Shown piece by piece: positions 1-14,698 of a stretch of 64,000 bases of DNA. Origin of the DNA: Drosophila persimilis (Eukaryota > Arthropoda > Insecta > Diptera > Drosophilidae); NCBI RefSeq assembly GCF_003286085.1, contig NW_020825288.1, positions 12,958,001 through 13,022,000 of the forward strand, written 5' to 3'. Both the position numbers and the translations under genes were made by a program. A model generated the notes under the pieces. That model did not search any database. It saw only the letters and a list, made by a program, of their open reading frames with translations, and was not told where the DNA came from. Numbering within the stretch: the stretch's first letter is position 1; every line of letters starts with the position of its first letter.

Positions 1-2142
1 CAGTGGCTCCCCATATGTAGCCCGAATATGACTGCGCATTCAAGCTTGTAAGTAAAGCGAAATATAGAGTCTATTTCGGGCCACTGCTGACCTCAGCTCA
101 GCTCAGCCAATACCCAGAAGCAGACGGAAAGATTTCCTCTGGAAAAGTGAAAATGCCAGAGTGCCTCTTCAGCGAATGTCATCGATGGAAGGGCGGAATT
201 GTTGCCCGAGGAAATGCAAACAACTGCCAGCAGATTGTTTGTTACATTGTCGGGATCCAATGATAATATTTTCAAAGTGCATTTCACAGCTGAACGATTC
301 CGGGAATGGGAGCCAGAAAGTGCCAGAAAGAGCCAGGAATAGCCGGGAATACCCGGGAAGAGCCAGTAAGGGGCCGAAATCAATTTATGCCACAATCAAT
401 TCGGAATATTTAACAATGTATTCATTCTGTGCTGTGCATTCTGTATATTCAACTGATTTGCGACACGTCGAGCATTTTAATTGAGTTTTTCTATCGGGCA
501 AACGCGAGCAGAATTTTCAACATGACTGAATCGGAGGGGAACTCCCCGATGGGGGAGGTAGTACAATATAAAATGGCATCCATTGAAAATGCCACAGCGG
601 GGAAGTGGAAATGGAAATGGAAATAGAAATAGAATAGGAAACGGAATCGAAATCGGAAAAACGTAAAGTAAATATGCAAAACGCGAACGTTTCATATTTT
701 TCAACTGCAGATGGAACGCAGGACAGCCGCCAGGACAGCAAGCCGAAATGGGCGCCTGACAGGGATTCTCACACGCCGTGTGTCGCACGGTGTGACAGAG
801 GAGTGACAGCATTGTGGCATCTGATTGATATGCAGATGGCGCGTGTGCGTGTGCGTTTGCGTGTTCCCTTCTGAATATGTATGTTCAGAGGGGGGCTGGC
901 GGGACAAAAAAGGAAGCGTCCGTCCACAGGACAAGTGGAGGGACAAAACTAACATAAACGCTTGACATGACAGCGGTTAAAGATAGTGAGACGGATGCCG
1001 CAGAGGACCCAGCACACAGCCCTGATTCAGCAACTTAGCAGCACATCAAAACGACGGGTCCTTGATGGGCGCCTCGGATGGGAAAATTCATGTCAAGCTC
1101 CGCACCCCCGACTCGATTTATGCAAAATTATGTAACGAACCAGAAGGAGAGGGACTTCATTAGGAGCCTCTTCATTTGGCTCTAAAGATTTTAATTGAAG
1201 CTCGTCACGAGCCACCAGCCGCCGAAGGGGCATCCGCCAAATGCAAATGTGATTATTAAATACATACTTGACGCTGCAATTAGCGGCCATTTAGCGGGCC
1301 AACACCACGTTCGAGCCCAGTTTCTCGCACCTCATCGGATCACCAATATAAAAAGAAACACACCGTCTATTCCTTTACATAATCGAGTGGCCAATGGGGA
1401 AATTATTGATTCAGCTTCGAGCCAAGTTCAAGTGGCATTTGGATAATTTGCTCTGGGCCTTTGGGGGCGGATGTGTAATGGAGTTGTGCACCAAATTGCA
1501 TAATGCTACAATGCTAAAGCTACAAAAGTGGCAGAAGGTAATGCGAACAGTTGGATAACTTTTACGAAAAGTAGTTTCAAGTTGGGAGTTCCTCGGGATT
1601 AGGGTTTTCGAACCACATCTTGGGAGGCAACCCTTCGGGAAACTTGTTGAAGATCCCAATAAGAATCCCAATTCTTCAGCCCCTAATCATCTGCTACATT
1701 GTCACTTTGTCCGACACTGCACTGCTCAATCTTCGCTTACACCTGCAGCCATTTGTGTCGCACGGAGTCACCTTACAAATGGCTGACTGCCACACGGCTA
1801 TTGTTGTAGCTAGCCCGTAAAAGCTTGAGCAGGAGCCAACGTTCCAAGGAATGAAATATTCGTATTTCTTATTCCGGTGACATTTGGCAAATTTATTTGC
1901 CAAACTTCGCTCGCGCTCGGGGCACAAATTGCTCAGATGTTTTGGCAATTCGTCAAACAAATTTGGCCCGCAACCGTGGCGCTGACATTGTTTGCGCCCA
2001 ACGGAAGGCTCTGTCAGCGCCTTTGCTGGGCGAGGAGAGGTGCAGCAGCCTTCAGGGGGAGGGCATTAACACATCAGTGTTAAAATTTAACGACCGTTCC
2101 TCGCACTTGAGGCCACGACAGATGCACGGCGAAAGGTCGTGC

Positions 2143-2164
2143 GGAGGCGGCGGCGGCGGCGGCG
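2143..2164. repeat. GCG trinucleotide repeat
   Basis: About seven uninterrupted GCG/CGG units. It lies in non-coding DNA, so the polyarginine, polyglycine and polyalanine translations of it have no support as protein. Confidence 0.85.
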
Positions 2165-4994
2165 GCCGGAAGTTGTAAAATATCCGCCATGTGCGAGGAA
2201 ACGGAAAGACGACAACATTTGTATGGGAATGCAAAGAGGAAACGGCTACGAAGTACGAGAATTGTTTGTCTGTGGGTCCCAGACCCCAGACCCCAGGCCC
2301 CAGAGCCACAGTGGCCGACGGCCGATGGCCTTATAAAAGTTATATGTCCGGGCAACAAACATTTTTATCTCCCTTCGGTTTCTGACTCGAACACATACGA
2401 GATGTGTAATGAAAACGTTCGAAGCCCCTGCCCCGACCAAAGACGGAGATTGGCTTAGCTGCAGTTTATTTCGTTTGGGATCCACGTACATCATGATCTT
2501 CATCATCATCTTCATCTGGGGTTATCCCCAACGACGTTGGTGGAAGAGTGCCTGCCTCTCCATCGATTCAGCTTGCCTGCCCACATCTGCTCTGTGTAAT
2601 TCTGGTCATTCTGCAACATTTAAACAAGTTGCATGCAGAATGTTGTATGGGGAAGGCGCCTGGGGCTCGGGTGCGGACTGACATTGGGTTATATTGGGTG
2701 ACATCTGGAGAGGTGCATAAACAGAGATGGGAGTGGAAGACTAACAAGATATGACAATCATTCGAATGTAGGAAACATCCTGCTCCGAATATCCTCATAA
2801 ATGCAAAATTACCTTGCACTTGACACTCGCTCGCATGCAAACAAAATGCATAAACATGAACAAGCACTTGGGAGAATATTCTCCCACATGGACTCTCTCA
2901 ATTCTGCTCGAAAAGTTCCCTGGATTGCAATAATAATTTATGCTCGAAAAGGATGCTACGCTCTCCTGCGGCGGGGGGTAAAAGAAATACCTCCATCAGG
3001 TACGTGCAGCCAACCGCCACGACTTCCCTCTGCCACTTTGTAGCAGAAAGTTACTTTTTGCATAAATGTGCACTAATGGAGAACACAGTCTGTCGCGGGG
3101 AATCTCTGTGCATTCCTCAAATATTCATAAGGCAAGCATCCAGTAATAAGATGGAAACTTGAAGGAATTTCTAAAGGCTTTCCACCTTGATGAGCTTGTC
3201 AGTGGCAGTCGCTGGATGGCTGGATGGCTGGCAGGTTGCCTGGGGAACCGCAAAATACGAGTATCCATCAACATCAACAAGTGAAGCTGTACGGACGGAA
3301 TGTAGTTTAACTTTATTAAATTTCTTAGCTCCAGTTTCGTGTAACACCGTGCACCTGCAACCCGCGACCCACCACTAGACAAATGAAACGAAAGCCGAGA
3401 CTCATACGCCCCGTGGTCCATTGTCCATGACTGCTTTTTTACCCCCCCGTACCCGTGGCTTACACGGCCCCAGCTTGTTCTTGCTGCTGTTCCTGTTCAT
3501 GTTCATGTAGTTGGAGCCCGTAACCAGCAGCTGGTGCTGCACCCCCACCCCCACCCGCCCCGTCGCTGATTCGTTTCGCTTCCGGACTGGCATTGTAAAA
3601 GTTTTGCGCCAGTTGTGCAATACATAAGTTCTGCCATTTTAAAGCGAAGGTTGTTACAACTTGTGCGCGAGTACACGGAGTTTCTGTAATGGATATGGAG
3701 TGGGGCAGCAGCTTTGAAAGAATTATGAGATACGATAGGATGGAAGATGGAACATGAAAGTCGCATAAAGTGGATCATGAGAGAGTTGCATGATAGTTTT
3801 CATAAGAAAATAGATTGAATTAATGATGGATCCCATCATAAGTTGTGTTCTTTTTACGGCTCTTTACGGCCTTTTACTCAAACGTATTGCGATGGCTATT
3901 TATTATGCCTCGTCGATGCCCTGCTTAGGGCCTGGCGATAATGTTCCACATATCGAAGTACTCGACGCGAAATAAATACATATATCTTTAATGGCTGTCA
4001 ATGTTGTCGGCCCTCTTCCGCCGCCTTCCGGCTGAGTCACGTCTGCTTCTGGCTGGGCTTCCGCTTCCAGGCAATTGAGTCACAGTCGGCAGCAGTCGGC
4101 AGCAGCCAGCTTTGGTTAATCTGCAGCCATCAAAGTGGCAAGTGTTTTTGTGGGGTTGGGAGTACAGGGTGTGAGGTGTGTGGTCGCCCAAAGTGACTGC
4201 AATTAAATGAGCTGGACCCCGAGAAACGTCAACCTCAATTAGCCCGCATCAAGTGCGAATGAAAGTCAGTTTGCGGCTAGTCCAGCTATGTTAAATGGGG
4301 TTTTTGGCCTTAAATAATATTAATTTGCCAACGCAACTTTCGGTCCAGTGGGAAAGCACTTTCACGGCGCTTCCTGCGAGGCAGGACCTTTGTTAATATA
4401 AATTTATTTGGATTTTCACTTTTGAAAAGTTCCCTCTTGATAAATGACCGCCTGCGGCGATCTCCTGCCGACATCATAAACTATTCCTTTGATGGGAAAA
4501 GGAGAAAGGCGAGCACTCTGCATGCCATCGGCATGCAACAGGAAATTCGCAGAAACTTTTCACTTCGCCCGAACTTTGCCTCAGAAATGTTTTCGCTGCA
4601 GATTTGCCTCGTTCGCTTTTTAATTTATTTATTAAAATGTGTTTTACGTTATTTGCCTGAAAGCCAAAAGTTCAGTTCAGTCAAGTTTTCGTTATCCAAT
4701 TGTTGGCTTTTGTTTTTCCAGCTGCGAATCTCGAACGCCTGACCGAAGATGGCCAAATTTGAATTGGTTTAAAGAGTTTAAGCTCAAGTTAGAGTTTAAT
4801 TAAAGCGAATTGTCACGCCCATCCGACAACTCCCTTCTAATTCACAATTAATGCTAATAAGCAGCCGCGACTGACGGACGCATTAAAACGTGGTCAAGAG
4901 GAGGCCACGACCATTGTTGCGGCACTCACTGCTGTTGACCCACTTAGATGCGCGCGGCCCGATAAGGGTCCCCCAGCTAAGGGACCCCACTCTG

Positions 4995-5049
4995 CCACAC
5001 ACACACACACACACACAGACGCAGAGGGAGAGGGAGAGGGAGCGAGGGA
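4995..5049. repeat. CA microsatellite followed by GA-rich tract
   Basis: A run of about eleven CA units (4995-5017) passes into a GAGGGA-type purine tract (about 5024-5049). A typical Drosophila compound microsatellite in non-coding DNA. Confidence 0.85.
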
Positions 5050-6400
5050 GAACGAGGCACGAACACAGCGAGGCGATAATGACAGTGAGGGAAGTGTACG
5101 GTGGAGGGCAGGCCGTGAAAACTTAAACAAGAATGCAAATCCACTTGACTTGATTGAAATCATAAAACCGAAAGCAGCAGCAAAAATTGCAAAGACAGAC
5201 ACAAGCGCAGGCGGAGGGTGGAGTGGTGCAAGGGAAGGAAGGAGGAGCTCAAACACATGCATCAATCATGAATGTCACACACGACATGGCGCAGACACAC
5301 AGAGCCTAAAAACTTCATAGTTGACACATTGCTCATACGCACTGCTGCCGCCGCTGGGTACATGTCTGTAGCATACTTTTCGGCTGCGAAGTTTGCGCAA
5401 ATGAATTTCATAAATGAAATTTATGTACGCAAGAATTGTTTCGCCGCTTGCTGCTGAAAATACGGGCATAAAGTAGCTCCGGTTAATGGTCTGCGAGGGA
5501 CTGGGATCCAAGGCCTGGGGCTGGGTCCACTCCCTCCGGGAAATGTGGGTTGGATGACAAACGTAAGTTTGTTGCATGATAAATAGCCGACCAAGCTGGC
5601 TGTGTGGTGTCCAGAGAGCTGGGCAAACAAACTAACCCGCTGGCCAGCAGTCGTCTGACAGCTGAGGACAAACGTAGTTCATTGGGCTGTGGCGCTGGCA
5701 CTGTGGTCGAGGTCCAGTGGGAGATCCCTCTGACACTCTGACTCCTGGATAAGCACACATTCGGGCTGTCTCCCCGCCCAATGGGGGGAATGGGCAGCAG
5801 GACACATAAATTTCAAATGCCAATTGGCCGGGCAGCAGTTCCAATATGAAATTACACAATTGTTTATTCAGGCTCTGCCACTGAGATGGCCAATTTATGG
5901 GCCAGTTCTATTTGTTTGCTGATTTATGCTAATGATCCCCCGCAACAATTAACTGGACTGCAAATCATTTTGCTGGAACGCAATTGCAGTGTCTCGAGGC
6001 TTGAGCTCCCGCTAACCAGAAATAAAATTAACACCGAAATTCGGCCGTTTCTTCGGCATTCCCCTCCAGTGGCTCACGGCAGGCTGGCAGCCGGCCATAA
6101 TAATCTTTAGCATTTATTTCGCTATTAATCTCAATCAAATTTAATGTTAGGCAAAAGTCCCAGACCAGTTTGTGCATTTGTTGCTTCGTTTGTTCTCTGG
6201 CATTTTGGGGTTTCTTCTGTTCTTCTTTTCTTCCTTTCTTGTGTTCATTTGCCCTTTGTTTTGCGTCTAATCTTTGGCTCTTTAGTTTTATTGGCAGCGC
6301 TTCAGTTTTACTTTATCAGGTCAGGCAATATGGCCAATTAATATAAAGGGCGATTCCCCTCTTGATTACGGCTTAAAGTGCTCCTTAAAGCCAACATTCG

Positions 6401-6424
6401 TCGGGGTCGGGGTCGGGATCGGGG
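6401..6424. repeat. TCGGGG minisatellite
   Basis: About four tandem copies of TCGGGG with one base change. Confidence 0.8.
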
Positions 6425-9330
6425 CTGCTGGACAGTTGCCACTCGCTGTGTGCCGCCTCCGAAAATCATTTGCCATTCATGCAAATTTCCCTTTGACTTT
6501 TTTTTTCCCAACCAAGAACTCACACACACTCATACAGAGCCACGGAAAGGACAGTCACACAGATACACGTGCCCGGACTACGGAACATTCTTTGCCCTCC
6601 AGTTGGCCATGGAGCTTGCCTTGGGAGGTGGCGGCGGGGATTTCTTTTGCTTTTCGGTTAACATTCTTTTGCCAGAAATTGCTGCCCCGGGGCCTTGCCG
6701 ACCATTAAATGAACCTTGACTCGATGTCGTCCTTGCTATTCCTTGGGTCTTGTTTCGTGCTTCTTGTTCCTTGTCCAGGGGCCTGTAGTGCCTGTAGTGG
6801 CCATGGACACGGACACCTTTTCGGTTGATTCATTCGATGGCCTTCATTCTGTTGAATGTCCAATTAATATGTTAACATGCATAAATCACGGCTGTCAATT
6901 AGATTTCGGTTTTCGTGTCCATCCGTATAAAAAACCCCCGCACAGGAGCCGGCAGAAGGACCATCCATCCCAGGGCAAGTGTCGTGCATGTGTCGTTAAT
7001 GTGTCGTTCCACTCGAACACGAAACTTAACCAACGATTAATTAATTAATTCGCTTGTTATTTCTTCGTACGTGCTACATGGAAAACTTTCTTGTGGAAGC
7101 TTCGTTTTCCGATGCAGATGGCCCCACAGAAAGCCAACATGTATCTCGCTTTCTTGGCAACATGCGGCACTTTTTGCAGGTCCCATAAATTCAACACTCG
7201 CTCTGAATACTGAGCTGTCAGAAATCATAAAAAATGTTCTCTTCAATTCCCGTATTTTCAACCGGTTTTTTCCATATCCCGCACATATCCCACACACTCT
7301 CCCGCATCTTCCAACAGAATTGTCACTTTTTCCGACATTTCTGGGTCTAGTTTTGGTTTCGTTTCGTTTCGTGTCGTTCGTCCTGCCTTTGGGATAATAC
7401 AAAGTTACATCGGGCGAGCGAATTTAATGGGATCCTGTAACGTGGTCTCTTGGCCAAAATGGCAAAAAAACTCAACCAATTTGCCAATATTGTTTCGCCT
7501 TTCATACTCTCTATGGCCTGCATCGGTGGAGTGCTGTAACATGGGAGCGAATTTGTGTTTTCTTTTATTTAAAATTGAAATATTCCACAGAACCCTAGAA
7601 TATTCTGATTCTGCTCTCTAATTGACTGACAGAAAGAGACAATTCGTAGGAAATTCATCATAAATTCTCAGTAAATGGACATTTCCTCGAATCCATAAAT
7701 GTACAAATTGGTTTGGGGAATCTCCATTACCCAAGAAGGGCTTCCAATGTCATTGAGAAGAGAGTAATATTATGTGGTTGGAAATCAGTACTTAATCTGG
7801 CTTTAAATTAATAAATTGATTCTTTAGTTGAAGATACAGCAAACGAGCCAACATATATCCCACTTATTCATTCGAACAAGGCGTTAAAAGCTTTTACTGG
7901 TTCTTTGAGTGGTCCAATGGCTCTTCATAATGATTATAGCCAGTGCATTTGTGATGTATATAAAGAGAGGAGCTCATTACCATTGTATGTACTCGCATGT
8001 ACTCGCATGTACTCGCATTTCGTAGCTGATGAACTCTGCTGCAGTTTCGCAATCGAAATCGCATTAAGATCGACTGGCGGGCCAATTTAAATGCGTGGCT
8101 CAGTGGAGTGTCAGGAAGTAATAAAAAAGTTTCATTAAATGAGGAGCTTATCTCGCGGCGGATACAATTTCTCTGTGGCATGGATGCGAATGAATCAATG
8201 GGTGGTATGAGTGCGAGTGGCGGTGTGGCTGGGTAAGCAATTTACATTTACAGCATGAACATTATAAACATTTTAGCGACAATTCAGAGCCATTATTGGT
8301 ATAAAAATAGCCGGGAATAAAGCGCCAGGACAGGGACAGCCAAATGGCAAATCGATAAGCGGAGGACCAGAACCAGAACCCCAAACCGCAGCCGAAGCCC
8401 CAAAGTAAGACCCGAAACCAACAATTCAATTTGCACTTGGCGTCCGCCAAGCCACCGAGGCACCCCGCAGAGGGGACCCTGCCCCAAAACGGAGTGCAGC
8501 ACACTAATCCGATGAAGGCAGCGGCGGCATCAGCAAGCAAGGAGCCAAGGAGAATGTCAGTTGCGAGTGGCTGGTGTGGGGGCCCAAGTGTTTAATTAAT
8601 GAAAAACTACAGCCACTTGCCTCTTAGGGGCTTGCAGGAAGCCCAGCGTTTGCGGCATAAGCCAGAAAAGCATTTAGCGGCCGAAAGTTCAGGTGGCAAG
8701 GGCACGGGGGGCCGAAAAAACTTTCCAATTTGAACTCCGACGAACAATGGCGAAGGCATTTCATTATGCTGGCATCAAATTAAGAATTTATGAGCCACAA
8801 GTGTGCTCGCATCCCAAACGCTTGCCAACTCCGGGCCACGCGGCGTATGAGTAATGCCGCAAATCGCAGAAATGTTTTATTCAAATGGGACTGGGGGAAA
8901 GACTTTAATTAGTTTGCAACACTGCGGTCGAATTGGGGCACACAACAATTCGCTGCGGTTCTGTCGTGCCCTGCTTTGTGGCCCTTTCACGCTCTGACCG
9001 CAGTTGTTGCGGTTCCCAGGAGCAGGTCCTCTCGGACACGCTAATGGCATTTCAATGTCCCTAGCCCAGGGGCTGAATCACTGCGGAATTGATTGAATGA
9101 ATATGAATACGAGTACGAGTACATGGAGTCCCAAGAGATGTTTGCCTCTGAATGCTCTCCAATTGTAGAGGTGCTCCGATGAGAGCACGTTTTGTTTTGT
9201 TTTGCCACCTAATTGCTCACTTGACTCCGGCCAATGCCCATCCATCCATCGCTCGTTGGCCAGAGACAATGGCCAGGAATTAGGGTCAAGTCAGCCGTAA
9301 AACTGCAGCTGCCACAACAAGATTATCGTC

Positions 9331-9355
9331 TGGGGCTGGGGCTGGGGCTGGGGCT
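9331..9355. repeat. TGGGGC hexamer repeat
   Basis: Four tandem TGGGGC units, G-rich on the plus strand. Confidence 0.85.
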
Positions 9356-10936
9356 CATCGCCAGGTAGCAGCCACACACTCGGCTGGACACACATCCAGT
9401 CATCCCTCGCTCTGCACTCGAATCAGTTTAAATTTAATTTGAGCTTTGATTGCATTCAGTGACTGCAAGGCGGAGCGACCTTCCGAACGATTTAGTTTCC
9501 ATTTTGGAAGGGATTTGGCCAGCAGAAGGCCACGAGCTGATGTCATGACAGCAGCATTTTGTCATTCATGAAACTCAAGCAAGGCTGCTTTCTGTTTCTT
9601 TTTCTGGGGCCTTTTGCCATTGTTTCTGCTGAGTCAGGACTCGAATAAAAGATCAAAGTTCTGCAAAGGAGTGGGGCTGAAATGTGTACACACATCGTAC
9701 GTCCGGGGATAATTTGCTTCATGTGAAAAATGACAACCGTTGACTGGCTTTGATTTGGTTTATGAAGCCATGTCCTTGCCCTGCCGCAGTGTCGATGTCC
9801 GACTCGGAGTCCTGCCCGAGTGTGGGCTGAATATTAATGCGACTCGAATCGAATCGACAGCAGAAGGGAAGGGGAAAGGGGCTTTCTCCAGCAATTAATG
9901 TGCTTTATGTCCTGTCATACTTTCTGCGACAGACTGTTCCTTGTGCGCACTCTATATTCCATTTGAGTGGATCCTGTTCATCCCAGTTTGCGTTTGAACA
10001 TTGACATTGCGGGCGATATCCTTTGGAGATTGCTTCTGGAAGTTTCCACTAATCGAATTGAAGGCAAATTTACAATTTAGCGCCACATCTTCTCCTTTGC
10101 CGCATTTTGTGGCAGGGGCAGGGGTGGGGGCAGAAACTTTTAACTGCAGCATAAAACAATTTATTATTCAATATTTGTGTTGGCCAAAAGTTTTAATTAC
10201 AAAGTTCTCTGTTAGCCAGCCGCAAAATTGGATGCTGCCCCCGCGATTAGGGGTATCCCAGACCAAAATTGAAATTCATCTCGGTTCCGCCACATGAACG
10301 AGCTAATTAAAGTTGGAAATTATTATACCGACAGAGCCGAGAGCCAGGACCTGTACGGGGCACAAGTGTGTGCTTAATCAATCAATGCAATCAAGCATAA
10401 ATTGTCTTAAAACAAAACCCGGACCAGGACAGGGATCGGGATCGGGTCCGGGTCCGGGACCGGGCAAAACATTGTGATGCCATTAAGAACAACTGTCAAT
10501 AGAGGAGTGCCAGGGGGCGCTGAGGTGTGGTGTGTACTGTGAGGCAAGTGGAGCTGAAACGGAAGCAGCTGCACCACCCCCCAGAAACACACAAAAGCCA
10601 AAGCCAACGCCACTTAAGCTTGAGCAAACACAAATGCCAGAGTGTTGGCATGCCACCCCCTCCCTCTCTTTCTGTGGCTGCCTCTTCATGTGACAATCTC
10701 GAGGCCATCAAGCGATAGGAGCGAGGCAGGCATCATCCAGCATCCCACTCATCCCAGCCGCTGTGTCGTGTCGAGTCGTGTGTTATCAAATTATGCAGGA
10801 ACGTTATTATTGCGGCTTGTCTCGCTGGAATCCTAGTATTTGCTGTATTTTCGATGGCAGAATGAAGCAACAAACACCATGAGGCGCACACCACCGCCGG
10901 GGGCCACCAGACAAAGTGGTATTAAATTGCCACTTC

Positions 10937-10970
10937 AAGCCGAAAGCCGAAAGCCGAAAGCCGAAAGCCA
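10937..10970. repeat. AAGCCGA heptamer repeat
   Basis: Almost five tandem copies of AAGCCGA in non-coding DNA. Confidence 0.85.
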
Positions 10971-11623
10971 GAAACCTCAGCGGAGGACGTCGTCTGCGTG
11001 TGTCACACGAGAGGAATTAAATCAATTTCGCATCAATCTCTTCTACTTATAAAATGTACAAAATCATATTTAAATTGTTCGGCTTGGTGGGAGAGTAGTA
11101 GATTCCGAGGCTTTTCGTAAATGATACTATACTTTGAGGCATTTTTCCCCGCTCAAGCTCTTTTAGTTACAATAGAGAGAGAAATTCCAAGAATCCACAA
11201 ATCCAGACTCTGCAACAGCCTCTGCTGTCCACTGGAGGTGGCAACTCGCACAAAGGCCGCTGGTCTTGCAACAGGACACAATGGCCGAGTGGCGGCCCCG
11301 TCGCATTCACTTTGCTCCTCTCTGGTTGCACGGACAGGGGCCTGAGCCGCTGCTGCATTACTCTGTCAGCGGACTACTATTTTCAGTCAACATTCTTGAC
11401 ATTTATGCGCCCTGGCCTGTTGCAACGCCCTGTTGCACCCAGGAGCAGGGCACGCTGTCAAGAGGTCCTGTCAGAAGGGGCTTACCCTCGGAGCGCCTGG
11501 CATTTCATCACGAAAGAGCGCTCGTCGAGGAGAATGCTGAAAGTTAAGTGGTAAATTGGTTATTGTGTAGCATTAATGGACGGACACTGAGAGCGACCAC
11601 AAGCCTCTGGCTCCCTTTCGAGC

Positions 11624-11688
11624 TCCTGGTTCTGGTCCGGTTTCTGGTCCTGGTCCTGGTCCTGGTCCTTGTCCTTGTTCTGGTTCTA
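11624..11688. repeat. TCCTGG hexamer repeat
   Basis: A perfect core of TCCTGG units (about 11645-11668) is flanked by degraded copies such as TTCTGG and TCCTTG, which gives an interrupted minisatellite of about 65 bp. Confidence 0.8.
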
Positions 11689-12664
11689 GCTATGGTCCTT
11701 CTTCGGTTGAATGTCTTTTAATTAAAGGCAGATGCCCGCAGCATCATCTTTGACTCTAAGCCACTCTCGGCGATTGTCTTCGGGCGCCAAAAGTTTTTCA
11801 ATTATTTAGCTTTGACAAGATTTCTGCTGCACCATGGAAAAAACTGTGCAAACTCCGCCACCGGCGACAAATATTAATGATGTTTTTTTTCTTGCATTTT
11901 GTGGCTCTGGTGCTGACACTTTTCCGAGACTGTTCAATGGCTAACCGCTGCAATTTCCATTTCAATTTTGACCTACGAAGCGGCAGAGTGTCAGTTTTTG
12001 GCCACTCATTGAATCGAATTTAAATTGAATTCAATGGTTTTTCACAAATGGCCAACACAAGTGTTAGCCGCTTGAGGATTGCAGGGGATTATTGGGATCT
12101 AAATTGAACTTTCCACTGTATAAATATTGCTTTAAATTGGCTCATGAATATTGATCACAGAAACACGAATGTGTGCAGCACATGCTACGTACGAGTGTAT
12201 TTAAATAAATATTTGATGGAAATTTAAATAAACAGAAACGAAGCCAATAAAAGCAAATCAATACGAAGGGACTGTTCCTCAGCAGGTTCCTGAGGATTAT
12301 TTCTCTGGTCGTATTTGTCCCTGTTGAATGCTGAAACTATTAGAGCACATCCTCGTGCCAGTAGTAGCCAGCAGTCTTTGAATCGTTTTTGCTTTGGCTT
12401 TATGCACTCTTCCAATCTGTCAGGACACACACAGATCCTTTATATTAGCCTTGATTGAGTTTCGAACTCGAGAACTCGAGTTTGATGGGAATTTGCAATT
12501 GCCGGGCTATGGCCTGGCCCCCGCCCCCGTAGAGCAAGCATTTTCAGACTAGTATGTGGCAACAGAGGGGAAAATCTGACAGATCCCCTGCCCCATTGTC
12601 ATGGCACGCCCACACTTGCGGCCTGGCAGGTAAACATTCTAGCTAAACCCGAATGCCACTTGCA

Positions 12665-12716
12665 CGAGGACGAGGACGAGGACGAGGAGGAGTACTCATA
12701 CTCATACTCATACGAG
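12665..12716. repeat. Compound GACGAG / ACTCAT repeat
   Basis: Four GACGAG-type units are followed by three ACTCAT units, two hexamer repeats back to back. Confidence 0.8.
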
Positions 12717-13872
12717 TTTGCACAATTTCAATTCTAGGATTACATGCCAAAGCCCTCTCGTTTCCATTCCCCACTCAGCCCACTCAGTCGGCAGGCAGAT
12801 CCTAAGGCCACAATCTTCGTCTTGGGCCTGCAATTATGCCCGAAATTTTGCGCAATTATTATGCAACAAGTACAGAGTATTGTCTGCGGAAATGTTCAAT
12901 GTTCAAGAGGCTGTTCGAAGTGTTTTTGTGGGGCGTGTTGGGGCATGTCATGTTCTTGGGGGAAATGTAAAATTTGAATTACCGCAGAGGCGTAGGAGAG
13001 GACTTTATGTCAGCACCAGGTCACACATGGCCCCCGTCCTTGCCTCTCTCTCTCTCTCTTTCTCTGGCTCTCCTTGAACACATTTTCCACTTTGAAGCCA
13101 AAAAGGCAAAATGTCCGTTGGGAGCCGACGGCAGCGCCAGCGCCACCGCCAACGTCAGCAGCAGGCAGGCAGGCAGGCGGCAGGCAGGCATCGTTGAAAG
13201 CTTATAAAGTGCAACAGCATTGCGGTAGAGGCTGCTCCTTCCTTGCACGTGACTGCCCTGCCAATGCATTAAGGGCGGCGAAGGGTAGGGCGGAAAGTGT
13301 GGCAAGAGTGTGTGCCACCGCTAAGCGCTGCTGATGAAGTCGCGTCCAAAATGCAACGTTGCAACATTGCAAATTGAAAACACGAAACTAAAGGTGCTGA
13401 CACGGCCAGCTCAGCGACAAAGCGACAAAGCAACAAACTAGCCGCAAAGTTAATTTACCCGAGCCCCGCCTCCGCCTCCGTCCTTCCCTCGTTGCCAGCG
13501 TTGCACGCACATCATGTAACTGGCATTTCCGCTTGCAAAATGGCGCACACACACTCGACACACAATGCGGGGTGGGTGGGGGGCAAGGGCGACGCGTCGG
13601 CCACTAATTCTGTAATTTCAAACGTGCCGCCTAAGTGCACAACTACAAAGTCCGTGGCCCCCGCCATCTATTTACGGTCAGCATGGGGTCCAAATCCAGG
13701 TCCAGGTGGGGGCAGTGGCGGTGGCGAGTAAACGGCTAATGACGTGGCGCCTTCATCGCTCCTGCCACGGACACGAACACTCTGTGTGTGGTGCACTTTA
13801 ATTAAAAATAACTGTGGCTGCAGAATGCAGAATTACGCACACAGTTTTTAATTAGGAGAAATATGAGTAGAG

Positions 13873-13908
13873 CTCCCCCCTCCCTCTCTCGCTCTCTCTC
13901 GCTCTCTG
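13873..13908. repeat. Pyrimidine tract (CTCTCTCG)n
   Basis: A CT-rich run with periodic CG interruptions. A tract of this kind can bind GAGA factor on the opposite strand, but nothing here shows function. Confidence 0.7.
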
Positions 13909-14269
13909 ATTGCAGCTTTAAATAAATAATTATTTATCATTTTAATTCGAGTATCGGCCAATGTAGACATTTTCGCTAATTAGTTTGTTGAGCGCGGTGC
14001 GTCGGATGCTTCTACGTTTTATCCTTAATGGAGTCCTCTGCTGGATCAGATAATGGGATATCTGTTTATCCTATTCGCCCACTCAAGCCTCCACTCAGAC
14101 CCCCACTCAACCCCCATCGCTTCGAGAGCACTCACACACACATACGAGTATATTGGCATCCCGCATGGGGCTAGGCTTTCCTCCATTTTGTATGCCACGA
14201 TGGACGCGATTTCCGCTGCTCATTTCCGGTTTGATGTGCGTGACCTGCTGCACGGAAAGGCATACATGC

Positions 14270-14307
14270 CCGGCCCCGCCCCCGCCCCCGCCACCGCCCC
14301 CGCCCGC
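14270..14307. repeat. CCCCCG-rich tract
   Basis: A C-rich stretch of CCCCCG-like units, with the complementary G-rich strand minus. Confidence 0.75.
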
Positions 14308-14428
14308 GCACACTAATTACTGCTGTCTGTATCGGGGAACCGTCTATCTACTCTGCTCTACCGGCCCTCAATGGAAATTATGCAAATGTTGACTTGGCTG
14401 ACGGACAGGCATTGTCCTGACCAAGGGT

Positions 14429-14440
14429 GGGGGGGGGGGG
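14429..14440. repeat. G12 homopolymer
   Basis: Twelve consecutive G residues, rare in fly DNA. The exact length may be uncertain in an assembly. Confidence 0.8.
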
Positions 14441-14655
14441 CGTGATGGTGGGATATGCGCTTTTGTGGCAGCTAAACGCTTTGGCAAATGCATCATTTGC
14501 ATGGCTTTAATTGCATCTAATTGTTTGCATTTTAGCGAGAGGCAGAGAGTTATATGCATTGTGCATGAGGTTGTGAGAAATCCCACATGGCACGGCATCC
14601 ACAGCCGCAGCCACGCGATTACTTTCTGGTATGCTGGAGTCATGTACTCCTGCAC

Positions 14656-14698
14656 GTACTCGCACTCGCACTCGCACTCGCATTCACATTCACATTCG
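14656..14698. repeat. CACTCG / CATTCA hexamer repeat
   Basis: CACTCG units followed by CATTCA units, about seven hexamers in all. Confidence 0.8.

Noticed and set aside
7980..8020. Tandem ATGTACTCGC units that might suggest a CRISPR-like or regulatory array
   Set aside because: Only three contiguous short copies without spacers; a simple repeat in a eukaryotic genome.
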